Assembly: GCF_013394695.1 (NCBI RefSeq)
Contig: NZ_CP058258.1
Span: forward strand, 392,001-456,000
Origin: Streptococcus sp. oral taxon 061
GTDB lineage: Bacteria > Bacillota > Bacilli > Lactobacillales > Streptococcaceae
Direction of reading: 5' to 3'
Length of the DNA stretch: 64,000 nt
Shown here: positions 17,675-27,075 of the stretch, piece by piece
How positions within the stretch are numbered: position 1 is the stretch's first letter
How the letters are laid out: the number at the start of each line of letters is the position of its first letter
Position numbers and translations under genes: made by a program
Notes under the pieces: generated by a model
The model's input: the letters and a program-made list of their open reading frames with translations, nothing else
What the model was told of the DNA's origin: nothing
The model's database searches: none

Positions 17675-19420
17675 ATGTCCATCATCCAAAAACTCTGGTG
17701 GTTTTTTAAATTAGAAAAACGCCGTTACCTAGTTGGAATTGTAGCTTTGGTTTTGGTTTCTGTACTAAACCTCATCCCACCTATGGTTATGGGGCGCGTG
17801 ATCGATGCAATTACTTCGGGACGATTAACACAGGATGAGCTCCTGCTTCATCTCTTTTATCTCCTATTGGCAGCTTTTGGGATGTACTATCTGCGTTACG
17901 TTTGGCGCATGTATATCCTAGGAACCTCCTACCGACTGGGACAAATCATGCGTTCAAGACTATTTGAGCACTTTACAAAAATGTCGCCTGCTTTTTATCA
18001 GAATTATCGGACAGGGGATTTGATGGCTCACGCAACTAATGATATCAATGCTCTGACTCGTCTAGCAGGTGGTGGTGTTATGTCTGCGGTAGATGCTTCC
18101 ATCACAGCCTTGGTGACTTTACTAACTATGCTCTTTAGCATCTCTTGGCAGATGACCTTGGTTGCTATTCTTCCCTTGCCATTTATGGCCTATGCGACTA
18201 GTCGTCTGGGGAGAAAGACCCATAAAGCTTTTGGCGAATCGCAAGCAGCCTTTTCTGAACTCAACAATAAGGTTCAGGAATATGTATCAGGAATTAAGGT
18301 AACCAAATCCTTTGGCTATCAGTCTGATGAATTGGCATCTTTTCAGGAAGTTAATGATTTGACCTTCCAAAAGAATCTGCAAACCATGAAATATGATAGT
18401 CTCTTTGACCCGATGGTTCTGCTTTTTGTTGGTTCTTCCTATGCTTTAACTCTCTTGGTCGGTGCCTTTATGGTACAAGAAGGACAGGTAACTGTTGGGA
18501 ATCTGGTCACTTTTATCTCTTACTTGGATATGCTGGTCTGGCCCTTGATGGCAATTGGTTTTCTCTTTAATATTACTCAGAGAGGGAAAGTCTCTTATCA
18601 ACGGATTGAGAGCCTCTTGTCTCAAGAATCACCTGTGAACGATCCGGAATCTCCTCTTGATGGGATTGAAAATGGGCGTTTGGACTATGCCATTGATCGT
18701 TTTGCATTTGAAGATGAGGAGACGTTGCGAGATATTTACTTTAGTCTTGAAAAGGGGCAAACTCTTGGCTTGGTTGGGCAAACTGGTTCAGGGAAAACTG
18801 CTTTGATTAAGTTGCTCCTACGTGAGTATGATGTTGATCACGGAGCCATTTATCTAAATGGGCATGACATTCGTGACTATCGACTAGCTGACTTGCGTAG
18901 TTTGATGGGATACGTTCCGCAGGACCAATTTCTCTTTGCCAGCTCTATCCTAGACAATATTCGATTTGGGAATCCTAACCTGCCTTTCTCAAAAGTAGAA
19001 GAAGCAACCAAGTTGGCTCAAGTCTATCAAGACATTCAAGCTATGCCCCAGGGATTTGATACGGTTATCGGCGAAAAAGGTGTCAGTCTATCTGGTGGAC
19101 AAAAGCAACGTCTGGCTATGAGTCGGGCTATGATTTTAAATCCTGATATCCTGATTTTAGATGATTCCTTATCAGCTGTAGATGCTAAGACAGAGTTCGC
19201 TATTATCGATAATCTCAAGGAAACTCGCAAGGACAAGACAACCATTATCACTGCCCATCGTCTCAGTGCAGTTGTTCATGCGGATTTGATTATGGTCATG
19301 CAGAATGGTCGCATTATTGAACGAGGGACACACGAGGGCTTACTCGCCTTGGATGGTTGGTATGCCCAAACCTACCAGTCTCAGCAGTTAGAAATGAAAG
19401 GAGAAGAAGATGCGCAATAA
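17675..19420 (+). CDS. ABC exporter half-transporter, subunit with degenerate catalytic site
   Basis: A 581-residue half-transporter. Six membrane helices (to about residue 310) precede a nucleotide-binding domain with Walker A VGQTGSGKTA near 368, signature LSGGQKQR near 476 and Walker B ILILDDSLSAVD near 498. The residue after Walker B is Asp, not the catalytic Glu, as in the degenerate subunit of heterodimeric exporters such as TM287/288 or LmrCD. Its partner is the next gene, which overlaps by 11 nt. The start at 17675 follows GAAAGGA; the TTG frame upstream lacks a site. Likely drug, lipid or peptide export; substrate unknown. Confidence 0.92.
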   Translation: MSIIQKLWWFFKLEKRRYLVGIVALVLVSVLNLIPPMVMGRVIDAITSGRLTQDELLLHLFYLLLAAFGMYYLRYVWRMYILGTSYRLGQIMRSRLFEHFTKMSPAFYQNYRTGDLMAHATNDINALTRLAGGGVMSAVDASITALVTLLTMLFSISWQMTLVAILPLPFMAYATSRLGRKTHKAFGESQAAFSELNNKVQEYVSGIKVTKSFGYQSDELASFQEVNDLTFQKNLQTMKYDSLFDPMVLLFVGSSYALTLLVGAFMVQEGQVTVGNLVTFISYLDMLVWPLMAIGFLFNITQRGKVSYQRIESLLSQESPVNDPESPLDGIENGRLDYAIDRFAFEDEETLRDIYFSLEKGQTLGLVGQTGSGKTALIKLLLREYDVDHGAIYLNGHDIRDYRLADLRSLMGYVPQDQFLFASSILDNIRFGNPNLPFSKVEEATKLAQVYQDIQAMPQGFDTVIGEKGVSLSGGQKQRLAMSRAMILNPDILILDDSLSAVDAKTEFAIIDNLKETRKDKTTIITAHRLSAVVHADLIMVMQNGRIIERGTHEGLLALDGWYAQTYQSQQLEMKGEEDAQ

Positions 19421-21152
19421 ACAAGCACAATGGGCTGTATTGAAACGCTTGATGTCCTATCTCAAGCCCTATGGTCTCCTCACCTTTTTAGCACTCGCTT
19501 TTCTCCTTACGACGACTGTTATCAAGAGTATCATCCCCTTGGTAGCTTCGCACTTTATCGACCAGTATCTACATAATCTCAACCAGCTTGCTGTTACAGT
19601 TTTGCTGGCCTACTATGGACTCTACATTCTTCAAACCATTGTCCAATATGTAGGGAACATCCTCTTTGCGCGTGTGTCCTACAGCATCGTTAGAGATATT
19701 CGACGGGATGCCTTTGCCAATATGGAGAAGCTAGGCATGTCTTACTTTGATAAAACACCTGCAGGTTCCATCGTTTCGCGTTTGACCAATGACACTGAGA
19801 CTATTAGTGATATGTTCTCAGGGATCTTGTCCAGCTTTATCTCGGCAGTCTTTATCTTTGTGACAACCCTTTATACCATGCTTATTTTGGATTATCGTCT
19901 GACAGTTTTAGTCTTGCTCTTTCTACCCTTGATTTTCCTTTTGGTTAATCTCTACCGTAAAAAATCGGTCAAGGTTATCGAAAAAACTAGGAGTCTCTTG
20001 TCAGATATTAACAGTAAGCTGGCAGAAAATATCGAAGGGATTCGCATTATTCAAGCCTTTAATCAAGAAAAACGCCTGCAAGAAGAGTTTGATGAGATAA
20101 ATCAGGAGCATCTAGTTTACGCTAACCGTTCAGTAGCCTTGGATTCTCTCTTTTTACGTCCAGCTTTGAGTTTGTTGAAGCTTTTAGGATATGCAGTTTT
20201 GATGGCTTACTTTGGCTATCGTGGACTTTATCTAGGAATAACGGCAGGAACTATGTATGCCTTTATCCAGTACATCAATCGTCTCTTTGATCCCCTCATC
20301 GAGGTAACGCAAAACTTTTCTACCCTTCAGACATCTATGGTGTCAGCAGGTCGCGTTTTTGCACTTATCGATGAAACCAACTATGAACCGGCCCAAGAAA
20401 ATGGACAAGCGGAGATTAGAGAAGGAAATATCCGTTTTGAACATGTGTCCTTCTCTTATGATGGGAAACACCAGATTCTCGATGATATTTCCTTTACGGT
20501 TAATAAAGGTGAAACCATCGCCTTTGTCGGACATACAGGCTCTGGGAAATCTTCTATCATTAATGTTCTCATGCGCTTTTATGAATTCCAGTCTGGTCGA
20601 GTTCTCCTAGATGGTGTGGATATTCGTAAGTATAGCCAAGAGGAATTGAGAAAAAATATCGGTCTGGTCCTACAGGAACCTTTCCTCTATCATGGGACCA
20701 TCAAGTCCAATATCGCTATGTACCAAGATATCAGCGATGACCAGGTTAAGGCAGCAGCAGAGTTTGTCGATGCAGATTCTTTCATTCAGGATCTTCCATT
20801 AGGCTATGATGCTCCTGTGTCTGAGCGTGGTTCGAGTTTTTCAACCGGTCAGCGTCAACTTCTTGCCTTCGCAAGAACTGTTGCCAGTCAACCTAAAATT
20901 CTGATTTTGGATGAAGCGACAGCCAATATTGATTCTGAAACAGAATCCTTGGTTCAAAATTCTCTAGCCAAGATGAGACAGGGCCGAACAACCATTGCCA
21001 TTGCCCATCGTCTCTCTACTATCCAAGATGCCAACTGTATCTATGTCCTAGACAAGGGACGTATTATTGAGAGTGGAACCCATGAGGAGCTTTTGGCTTT
21101 AGGTGGAACCTATCACAAGATGTATAGTTTGCAGGCAGGGGCTCTTTCCTAG
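19410..21152 (+). CDS. ABC exporter half-transporter, catalytic subunit
   Basis: A 580-residue half-transporter with six membrane helices and an ATPase domain: Walker A VGHTGSGKSS near residue 373 and Walker B ILILDEATANID with the catalytic Glu. The signature reads FSTGQRQLL instead of LSGGQ. The complementary defects (Asp in the first protein, altered signature here) fall in the same composite site, which supports a heterodimer with one degenerate and one active ATP site. AAGGAGAAGA within the preceding gene serves as ribosome site. It is followed by genes for AATGal synthesis under a separate promoter. Confidence 0.93.
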   Translation: MRNKQAQWAVLKRLMSYLKPYGLLTFLALAFLLTTTVIKSIIPLVASHFIDQYLHNLNQLAVTVLLAYYGLYILQTIVQYVGNILFARVSYSIVRDIRRDAFANMEKLGMSYFDKTPAGSIVSRLTNDTETISDMFSGILSSFISAVFIFVTTLYTMLILDYRLTVLVLLFLPLIFLLVNLYRKKSVKVIEKTRSLLSDINSKLAENIEGIRIIQAFNQEKRLQEEFDEINQEHLVYANRSVALDSLFLRPALSLLKLLGYAVLMAYFGYRGLYLGITAGTMYAFIQYINRLFDPLIEVTQNFSTLQTSMVSAGRVFALIDETNYEPAQENGQAEIREGNIRFEHVSFSYDGKHQILDDISFTVNKGETIAFVGHTGSGKSSIINVLMRFYEFQSGRVLLDGVDIRKYSQEELRKNIGLVLQEPFLYHGTIKSNIAMYQDISDDQVKAAAEFVDADSFIQDLPLGYDAPVSERGSSFSTGQRQLLAFARTVASQPKILILDEATANIDSETESLVQNSLAKMRQGRTTIAIAHRLSTIQDANCIYVLDKGRIIESGTHEELLALGGTYHKMYSLQAGALS

Positions 21153-21205
21153 GGAAGAATTCCTTTAAAATACATATTTCTTGCACTGCCTCTTTCATTT
21201 TGTGG

Positions 21206-21211
21206 TATAAT
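21206..21211 (+). promoter_or_regulatory. Extended -10 promoter of the sugar transferase/aminotransferase pair
   Basis: TGTGGTATAAT; the TGG extension compensates for a weak TTGCAC -35 spaced 19 nt away. Confidence 0.7.
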
Positions 21212-21258
21212 GTAGAATGTTAATAAAGATTACATATTAAAAGCAGAGGAGAATGTGC

Positions 21259-21951
21259 ATGCTGAAATGGGATGAACTACCTCAAGAAATGCAATTAGAT
21301 GAGGTAAAACCATACTACCAGCTTGTTTCTAAAAGAAAAGGCTCTCTGATTCTCAAGCGCTGTCTAGATTTGTTTCTAGCCTTGATCTTGTTAATCTTGA
21401 CCTTACCCGTATTTCTGATTCTAAGCATTTGGATCAAGCTAGATAGCAAGGGCCCAGTCATTTACAAGCAAGTGCGGGTAACCCAGTACAACCGACATTT
21501 CAAGATTTGGAAATTCCGGACTATGGTGACGGATGCGGATAAAAAAGGAAGTCTAGTAACTTCTGCAAATGATAGCCGTATCACCAAGGTTGGAAATTTC
21601 ATTCGACGTGTTCGTTTGGATGAATTGCCGCAATTGGTCAATGTCCTCAAAGGAGAGATGTCCTTTGTGGGAACTCGTCCAGAAGTGCCACGCTACACAG
21701 AGCAGTATAGTCCTGAAATGATGGCTACCTTGCTCTTGCCAGCGGGGATTACATCGCTTGCCAGCATTAACTATAAGGACGAGGATGCCATTATCAGTCA
21801 AATGACTGCAAAAGGTATGACGGTTGACCAGGCCTATGTCGAAAGAGTCCTACCAGAAAAGATGCACTATAATCTAGCCTACCTACGTGATTTTAATTTC
21901 TTCGGGGATATTAAGATCATGTTCCAGACTGTATTTGAAGTTTTAAAATAA
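21259..21951 (+). CDS. Initiating sugar-phosphate transferase (AATGal-1-P to undecaprenyl phosphate)
   Basis: A 230-residue polyprenyl-phosphate hexose-1-phosphate transferase. An N-terminal hydrophobic helix (about residues 35-57) is followed by the family core: the KIWKFRTM motif, RRVRLDELPQL and GEMSFVGTRPE. In pneumococcus the gene paired with the next aminotransferase is proposed to transfer AATGal-1-phosphate to the lipid carrier as the first step of teichoic-acid repeat synthesis (as recalled from published reconstructions). The start at 21259 is preferred because GAGGAG lies 7 nt upstream; the ATG at 21253 is too close. Confidence 0.88.
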   Translation: MLKWDELPQEMQLDEVKPYYQLVSKRKGSLILKRCLDLFLALILLILTLPVFLILSIWIKLDSKGPVIYKQVRVTQYNRHFKIWKFRTMVTDADKKGSLVTSANDSRITKVGNFIRRVRLDELPQLVNVLKGEMSFVGTRPEVPRYTEQYSPEMMATLLLPAGITSLASINYKDEDAIISQMTAKGMTVDQAYVERVLPEKMHYNLAYLRDFNFFGDIKIMFQTVFEVLK

Positions 21952-21989
21952 GTAGTCGCAAGATTGAAACCAATCAAAGGAGTAAAACA

Positions 21990-23216
21990 ATGACAAAGTA
22001 TAATATTCCATTTTCACCACCTGATATTACCGAAGCTGAAATTGCTGAAGTAGCAGATACCCTCCGTTCTGGTTGGATCACAACAGGTCCAAAGACAAAA
22101 GAATTGGAGCGTCGTCTATCTGCCTATACTCAGACACCTAAGACAGTCTGCCTCAACTCTGCAACAGCAGCTCTTGAATTAATCTTGCGCGTGCTTGAAG
22201 TGGGTCCTGGCGATGAAGTTATCGTTCCAGCTATGACTTATACAGCATCATGTAGCGTTATCACTCACGTAGGTGCTACACCAGTTATGGTTGATATCCA
22301 AGATGACACCTTTGAAATGGACTATGACAAGCTTGAGCAAGCAATTACTGAGAAGACAAAGGTTATCATCCCAGTTGAACTTGCAGGGATTATCTGTGAC
22401 TATGACCGTTTGTTCCAAGTTGTAGAAAAGAAACGTGACCTCTTTACAGCTACTAGCAAGTGGCAAAAGGTCTTTAACCGTATTGTTGTAGTATCTGATA
22501 GTGCCCATGCTTTGGGTTCGACCTACAAAGGACAACCAGCTGGTTCTATTGCAGACTTTACGTCCTTCTCTTTCCACGCAGTTAAGAACTTCACAACTGC
22601 TGAAGGAGGAAGTGCTACTTGGAAAGCTAATCCAGCTATTGATGATGAAGAAATGTACAAGGAATTCCAAATTCTATCTCTTCATGGTCAAACCAAAGAT
22701 GCACTTGCCAAGATGCAACTAGGTTCATGGGAATATGATATCGTAACTCCTGCCTACAAGTGCAACATGACAGATATCATGGCTTCGCTTGGTCTGGTTC
22801 AGTTGGACCGTTATCCTGCTTTGCTACAACGTCGTAAGGACATCGTAGATCGCTATGACCGTGGATTTGCAGGGACTCGAATCCATCCATTGGCTCATGA
22901 GACAGATACTGTAGAATCTTGTCGTCACCTCTACATCACCCATGTAGAAGGTGCTAGTCTCGAGCAACGCAATCAAATCATCCAAGAATTGGCCAAAGCT
23001 GGAATCGCAAGTAACGTTCACTACAAACCGCTTCCTCTTTTGACAGCTTATAAGAATCTTGGTTTTGATATGGCAGATTATCCACGAGCTTATGCCTTCT
23101 TTGAAAATGAAATTACACTGCCACTTCACACGAAATTAACGGATGAAGAAGTAGACTATATCATCGAGACTTTTGTCAGAGTTTCTGAAGAAGTTCTTGC
23201 TTCTTCAAAAAACTAA
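21990..23216 (+). CDS. DegT/DnrJ/EryC1/StrS aminotransferase (AATGal synthesis)
   Basis: A 408-residue PLP-dependent sugar aminotransferase. SGWITTGPKTKELE near the N-terminus binds substrate. The PLP lysine lies in SFHAVKNFTTAEGG near residue 198, and DSAHALGS holds the cofactor-ring Asp. It should aminate a 4-keto-6-deoxy UDP-sugar to give the 4-amino group of AATGal for teichoic acid; the dehydratase needed upstream is not in this window. CAAAGGAG precedes the ATG, 38 nt after the transferase gene, so the two form an operon. Confidence 0.9.
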   Translation: MTKYNIPFSPPDITEAEIAEVADTLRSGWITTGPKTKELERRLSAYTQTPKTVCLNSATAALELILRVLEVGPGDEVIVPAMTYTASCSVITHVGATPVMVDIQDDTFEMDYDKLEQAITEKTKVIIPVELAGIICDYDRLFQVVEKKRDLFTATSKWQKVFNRIVVVSDSAHALGSTYKGQPAGSIADFTSFSFHAVKNFTTAEGGSATWKANPAIDDEEMYKEFQILSLHGQTKDALAKMQLGSWEYDIVTPAYKCNMTDIMASLGLVQLDRYPALLQRRKDIVDRYDRGFAGTRIHPLAHETDTVESCRHLYITHVEGASLEQRNQIIQELAKAGIASNVHYKPLPLLTAYKNLGFDMADYPRAYAFFENEITLPLHTKLTDEEVDYIIETFVRVSEEVLASSKN

Positions 23217-23249
23217 TAAAAAAAATTAGTAAAAAATGAATGAAAACGG

Positions 23250-23278
23250 TTGACAAAGAAAAAACAATAACATATAAT
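23250..23278 (+). promoter_or_regulatory. Promoter of the tryptophan region
   Basis: -35 TTGACA (23250-23255) and -10 TATAAT (23273-23278) with a 17-nt spacer, a near-consensus sigma-A promoter. Transcription should begin near 23285, just before the basal stem of T-box 1. Confidence 0.88.
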
Positions 23279-23284
23279 TAACTC

Positions 23285-23537
23285 AACAAATCAGAAAAGT
23301 AATTATTTTTGATCTTCAGGGAGCCTGTGGTTACTGCGAACAGGTGGTTGGAACTAGTGAAATTGGGCTGATTTTAAAAGTGAATTTGAAACAATGAAAA
23401 TTCGGTGCGCACACCTTACAGTGCAACTTGTTGTTAGACAAGGCAGAGATGTAAAGGGGATATTCTCTTTACAATTGAGGTGGTACCGCGTTACAAACGC
23501 CCTCACATGGAAGGAAATTCCGTGTGTGGGCTTTTTT
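23285..23537 (+). promoter_or_regulatory. Tryptophan T-box leader 1 (upstream of the extra trpB)
   Basis: T-box attenuator. The basal Stem I helix is AAATCAG (23288-23294) with CTGATTT (23368-23374). Next to its 3' strand is the specifier UGG (23364-23366) in the context AAUUGGG. The apical segment GTGGTTACTGCGAACAG and the T-box core AATTGAGGTGGTACCGCG (23473-23490) are present. The terminator is GCCCTCACATGGAA/TTCCGTGTGTGGGC plus T6 (23499-23537). The UGG codon predicts binding of uncharged tRNA-Trp, allowing read-through when tryptophan is scarce. About 130 nt without recognisable content separate the terminator from the next start codon. Confidence 0.93.
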
Positions 23538-23668
23538 CTATCCGTCATTTTGTTTATCTTTTATTAGGGCGTTAAGTAGCTTTGATGAACTTGAGTTCTA
23601 TCTACAGCTTCTTGCCTACTACTAAAAGTAAACAAAAAGTCGGATTCATACAGAAGGAGGAAAATTTT

Positions 23669-24847
23669 ATGACAACTAAAGGTTATTTTGGACAATTTGG
23701 TGGTAGTTTTGTACCAGAACCAATTCAGGTTTTACTCGATGAATTGGAAGTGACTTTTGAAAAATACAAGGATGATCCAGAGTTTTTAGCTGAGTTTCGC
23801 CATTACTTGAAGGATTATTCAGGTCGTGAAACACCACTCTATTTTGCTGAAAGCTTGACAGAGCACCTCGGTGGAGCTAAGATTTATCTCAAGCGTGAAG
23901 ACCTTAACCACCTTGGTTCACACAAACTCAACAATGTTCTTGGACAAATCCTTCTAGCTAAACGCATGGGTAAAAAACGTGTCATTGCTGAAACAGGAGC
24001 TGGCCAGCACGGTGTTGCGACAGCTGCAGCGGCAGCCAAATTTGGTATGGCATGTGATGTCTACATGGGGGCAGAAGATGTGGAGCGTCAACGTCTCAAT
24101 GTCTTCCGTATGGAGATGATGGGAGCAACTGTTCACGCAGTTGAAACTGGTACTCGTACCCTCAAAGATGCGGTTGACGCAGCCTTTGGAGCATGGATGA
24201 ATGACCTTGAAGCCTTCTACGTTTTAGGTTCGGCTGTAGGTCCTCACCCTTATCCAACGATTGTTCATGAGTTCCAAAAAGTGATTAGTGAAGAATCTCG
24301 TCGTCAAATTTTGGAAAAAGAAGGACGTCTGCCAGACTACGTCATTGCCTGTGTGGGCGGTGGTTCCAATGCCATCGGAGCTTTTTCACAGTATGTAGCT
24401 GATGAAGAAGTTAAATTGGTTGGGGTAGAAGCTGCTGGTCACGGTCTAGATACCGACAAACACGCAGCAACAATGACCAAGGGTAGTGTCGGAATTGTCG
24501 ATGGAATGAAGACCTATGCAGTCTTTAAGGAAGATGGAGAGCTCGCGCCAGTTTACTCTATCTCAGCAGGTTTGGACTATCCAGGGGTTGGTCCAGAACA
24601 TGCCTTCTTTAAAGACTCTGGTCGTGTAGAGTATGTTGCAGCAACTGATGAAGAGGCTGTTCAAGCCTTGCTTTTACTTAGCAAGACTGAAGGAATTATC
24701 CCAGCGATCGAAAGCTCGCATGCCATCGCAGAAGCAGTCAAACGCGCACCAAAACTAAGTAAAGATGAGATTATCATCATCAATGTCTCTGGTCGTGGAG
24801 ACAAGGACGTAGCTGCTATTGCAGACTACCTTGAAGCTAAAAAATAA
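23669..24847 (+). CDS. trpB: Second tryptophan synthase beta chain
   Basis: A 392-residue PLP enzyme of the ordinary TrpB1 type. The PLP lysine is Lys86 in GSHKLNN, the catalytic Glu lies in [10 protein letters not shown], the phosphate loop in GGGSNAIG and the pyridine-contact Ser region in SGRGDKD, so it looks fully active. By eye it is roughly 55-60% identical to the TrpB inside the trp operon (29408-30631); it is a diverged paralogue, not a recent copy. No trpA adjoins it. It could pair with the single TrpA or act alone on free indole. AGAAGGAGG marks the start at 23669; a longer upstream frame is not credible. It sits between two Trp T-boxes. Confidence 0.93.
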   Translation: MTTKGYFGQFGGSFVPEPIQVLLDELEVTFEKYKDDPEFLAEFRHYLKDYSGRETPLYFAESLTEHLGGAKIYLKREDLNHLGSHKLNNVLGQILLAKRMGKKRVIAETGAGQHGVATAAAAAKFGMACDVYMGAEDVERQRLNVFRMEMMGATVHAVETGTRTLKDAVDAAFGAWMNDLEAFYVLGSAVGPHPYPTIVHEFQKVISEESRRQILEKEGRLPDYVIACVGGGSNAIGAFSQYVADEEVKLVGVEAAGHGLDTDKHAATMTKGSVGIVDGMKTYAVFKEDGELAPVYSISAGLDYPGVGPEHAFFKDSGRVEYVAATDEEAVQALLLLSKTEGIIPAIESSHAIAEAVKRAPKLSKDEIIIINVSGRGDKDVAAIADYLEAKK

Positions 24848-24848
24848 A

Positions 24849-25096
24849 AGATGGAAAAATTATAGCTGTTTCTCTCACAGAGAGCTTGTGGTTGCTGAAA
24901 ACAAGCAGAGAAAGCTGTAAGGTTGGGTCCGTCTGAAATGAGAGAAGAAAACATAATTCTCAAGGGAGTGCCCTTTATCGCACAACCTGTTACAGGAGCT
25001 ATCTGAGACAGGAATGAGAGATAGGAGAAATCCTATAATTGAGGTGGCACCGCGAATTTCGTCCTCACGCAAGTTATTTTGCGTGGGGATTTTTTG
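24849..25096 (+). promoter_or_regulatory. Tryptophan T-box leader 2 (upstream of trpE)
   Basis: A second T-box starts 1 nt after the stop of the upstream trpB. The basal helix is AGATGGA (24849-24855) with TCCGTCT (24928-24934), one G-U pair. The specifier UGG (24924-24926) again sits in UUGGG immediately before the 3' strand of that helix. The apical segment is GTGGTTGCTGAAAACAAGC, and the T-box core AATTGAGGTGGCACCGCG is at 25037-25054. The terminator is TCCTCACGCAA/TTGCGTGGGGA with T6 (25062-25096). No good promoter is visible between the upstream gene and this leader, so the trp operon probably depends on transcripts that pass both T-boxes. Confidence 0.93.
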
Positions 25097-25140
25097 TAGA
25101 ATAAACACGGGATTTAAGAAGAACTGAAAGGGAAATTACA

Positions 25141-26502
25141 ATGGAACGAATCATTCATGGAGATGTTTTATCACCAATCTTGGCGTATATGCGCTTAAAT
25201 GGACAACACAAGGTTATACTTGAAAGTATCCCAAGAGAAAAGGAAAATGCTCGATTTTCTATCTTGGCTTATAATCCAGTTTTTGAGATTAAGTTTGAGA
25301 ATGGAGTCCTATATCAAAATGGCCAAGTGATTGATCGTGACCCCTTGGATTTCCTCTATGAGGTGACTCATAAGAGCCAGCACCATTCAGACCTACCTTT
25401 TGGTGGTGGAGCGATTGGCTTTGTTGGTTATGACATGATTTCTCTTTATGAAGAAATTGGCCAGCTTCCTGAGGATACGATTGGGACGCCAGATATGCAT
25501 TTCTTTGTTTACGAGAGTTATATGGTATTTGACCACAAGAAAGAAAAAATTCATATCATCGAGGATGCTCTTTACAGTGATCGAAGCAATGATGAGCTAG
25601 AAGTGGCTTTAAATCAGGTTTTAGAAGAGTTGAAGATCCCTGCTCCAAATGAATTTGAAGATTTGGACGTTTCTCCACTTCAGTTTAGACCACATATTGC
25701 ACCTCAGAAATTTGAAGAGATGGTAGAAACAGCTCGCGACTTGATTCGCAATGGAGATATGTTCCAATGCGTGCTCAGTCAGCGTTTCTCCGCAGAAGTA
25801 ACTGGAAATCCTTTTGACTTCTACAGAAATCTCCGAGTGACAAATCCATCAAATTACCTCTACTTTTATGACTTTGGAGATTATCAAATCATCGGTGCCA
25901 GTCCAGAGAGTTTGGTGTCCGTCAAGAATGGTATCGTGACAACCAATCCAATTGCAGGTACGCGACCTAGAGGTGCCAATGACGAGGAAGATGCAGCACT
26001 TGCAAATGATCTACTCTCTGATGAGAAGGAAACCGCAGAACACCGAATGCTAGTGGACCTAGGACGCAATGATATCGGTAGAATTGCTGAAACAGCAAGT
26101 GTCCAAGTAACCAAGTATATGGAAGTGGAACTTTTCCGCTATGTCATGCATTTGACCAGCGTGGTTAAAGGACGTTTGCTTCCAGAACTGACTGCCGTGG
26201 ATGCCTTGAAAGCGACTCTTCCGGCAGGAACAGTATCAGGGGCACCAAAGATTCGGGCTATGAAACGCATCTATGAATTAGAAACAGAGAAGCGTGGTGT
26301 TTATGCCGGGGCTATCGGTTACCTTTCAGCAACTGGAGATATGGACTTTGCCATTGCAATTCGAACCATGATTCTAAAAAATAAAACAGCCTATGTACAG
26401 GCTGGGGCAGGAATTGTTTATGATTCTATCGCTCAAAACGAATACCAAGAAACCATTAATAAAGCTAAATCTATGACTAGAATGGGAGAACTAAGACCAT
26501 GA
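25141..26502 (+). CDS. trpE: Anthranilate synthase component I
   Basis: A 453-residue chorismate-utilising enzyme that makes anthranilate from chorismate with TrpG-supplied ammonia. Conserved catalytic segments include IAGTRPRGA, HRMLVDLGRND, LPAGTVSGAPK near residue 360 and the final QAGAGIVYDS. The N-terminal region contains LESIP, resembling the element used for tryptophan feedback inhibition. First gene of the compact trpEGDCFBA operon, 44 nt after the T-box 2 terminator, and overlapping trpG by 4 nt (ATGA). Confidence 0.97.
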   Translation: MERIIHGDVLSPILAYMRLNGQHKVILESIPREKENARFSILAYNPVFEIKFENGVLYQNGQVIDRDPLDFLYEVTHKSQHHSDLPFGGGAIGFVGYDMISLYEEIGQLPEDTIGTPDMHFFVYESYMVFDHKKEKIHIIEDALYSDRSNDELEVALNQVLEELKIPAPNEFEDLDVSPLQFRPHIAPQKFEEMVETARDLIRNGDMFQCVLSQRFSAEVTGNPFDFYRNLRVTNPSNYLYFYDFGDYQIIGASPESLVSVKNGIVTTNPIAGTRPRGANDEEDAALANDLLSDEKETAEHRMLVDLGRNDIGRIAETASVQVTKYMEVELFRYVMHLTSVVKGRLLPELTAVDALKATLPAGTVSGAPKIRAMKRIYELETEKRGVYAGAIGYLSATGDMDFAIAIRTMILKNKTAYVQAGAGIVYDSIAQNEYQETINKAKSMTRMGELRP

Positions 26503-27065
26503 TTTTACTGATTGATAATTATGATTCATTTACTTATAACCTAGCTCAATATATCGGGAATTTCGCAGAAGTTCAGGTTTTGAGAAATGATGATCCAAAT
26601 CTTTATGAAGAAGCTACAAAGGCAGATGGACTGGTCTTTTCTCCTGGTCCAGGTTGGCCAGCTGATGCTGGGAAGATGGAAGAAATGATTCGTGATTTTG
26701 CAGGTAAGAAACCGATTCTAGGGATTTGTTTGGGGCACCAGGCCATCGCAGAAGTCTTTGGTGGTAAGTTAGGTTTGGCTCCTAAAGTTATGCACGGTAA
26801 ACAAAGCCAGATTCGTTTTGAGAATCCATCGGTTATCTATCAAGGGATTGAGGACAATCGTCCAGTCATGCGTTACCACAGTATTTTAATTGAAGAGATG
26901 CCAGAAGAGTTTGAAGTGACAGCTCGTTCGACAGATGACCAAGCTATTATGGGGATTCAACACAAAACCTTACCGATTTATGGCTTGCAGTATCATCCAG
27001 AAAGTATTGGAACGCCAGATGGCCTATCTTCTATTCAGAATTTTATCGAGAAAGTTGTAAAGTGA
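26499..27065 (+). CDS. trpG: Anthranilate synthase component II (glutamine amidotransferase)
   Basis: A 188-residue class I glutamine amidotransferase. The nucleophile Cys lies in GICLGHQAI near residue 79, with His-Glu in QYHPESIGT near 166. It supplies ammonia to TrpE; it may also serve folate synthesis (PabA role) if no separate pabA exists. It is translationally coupled to trpE by ATGA overlap. Confidence 0.97.
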   Translation: MILLIDNYDSFTYNLAQYIGNFAEVQVLRNDDPNLYEEATKADGLVFSPGPGWPADAGKMEEMIRDFAGKKPILGICLGHQAIAEVFGGKLGLAPKVMHGKQSQIRFENPSVIYQGIEDNRPVMRYHSILIEEMPEEFEVTARSTDDQAIMGIQHKTLPIYGLQYHPESIGTPDGLSSIQNFIEKVVK

Positions 27066-27075
27066 GGAAGACAAA

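Noticed and set aside
23240..23255. cre-like sequence TGAAAACGGTTGACA over the trp promoter
   Set aside because: It resembles the galK and protease operators, but the spacing within the site is off by one and it includes the -35 box; probably coincidence.
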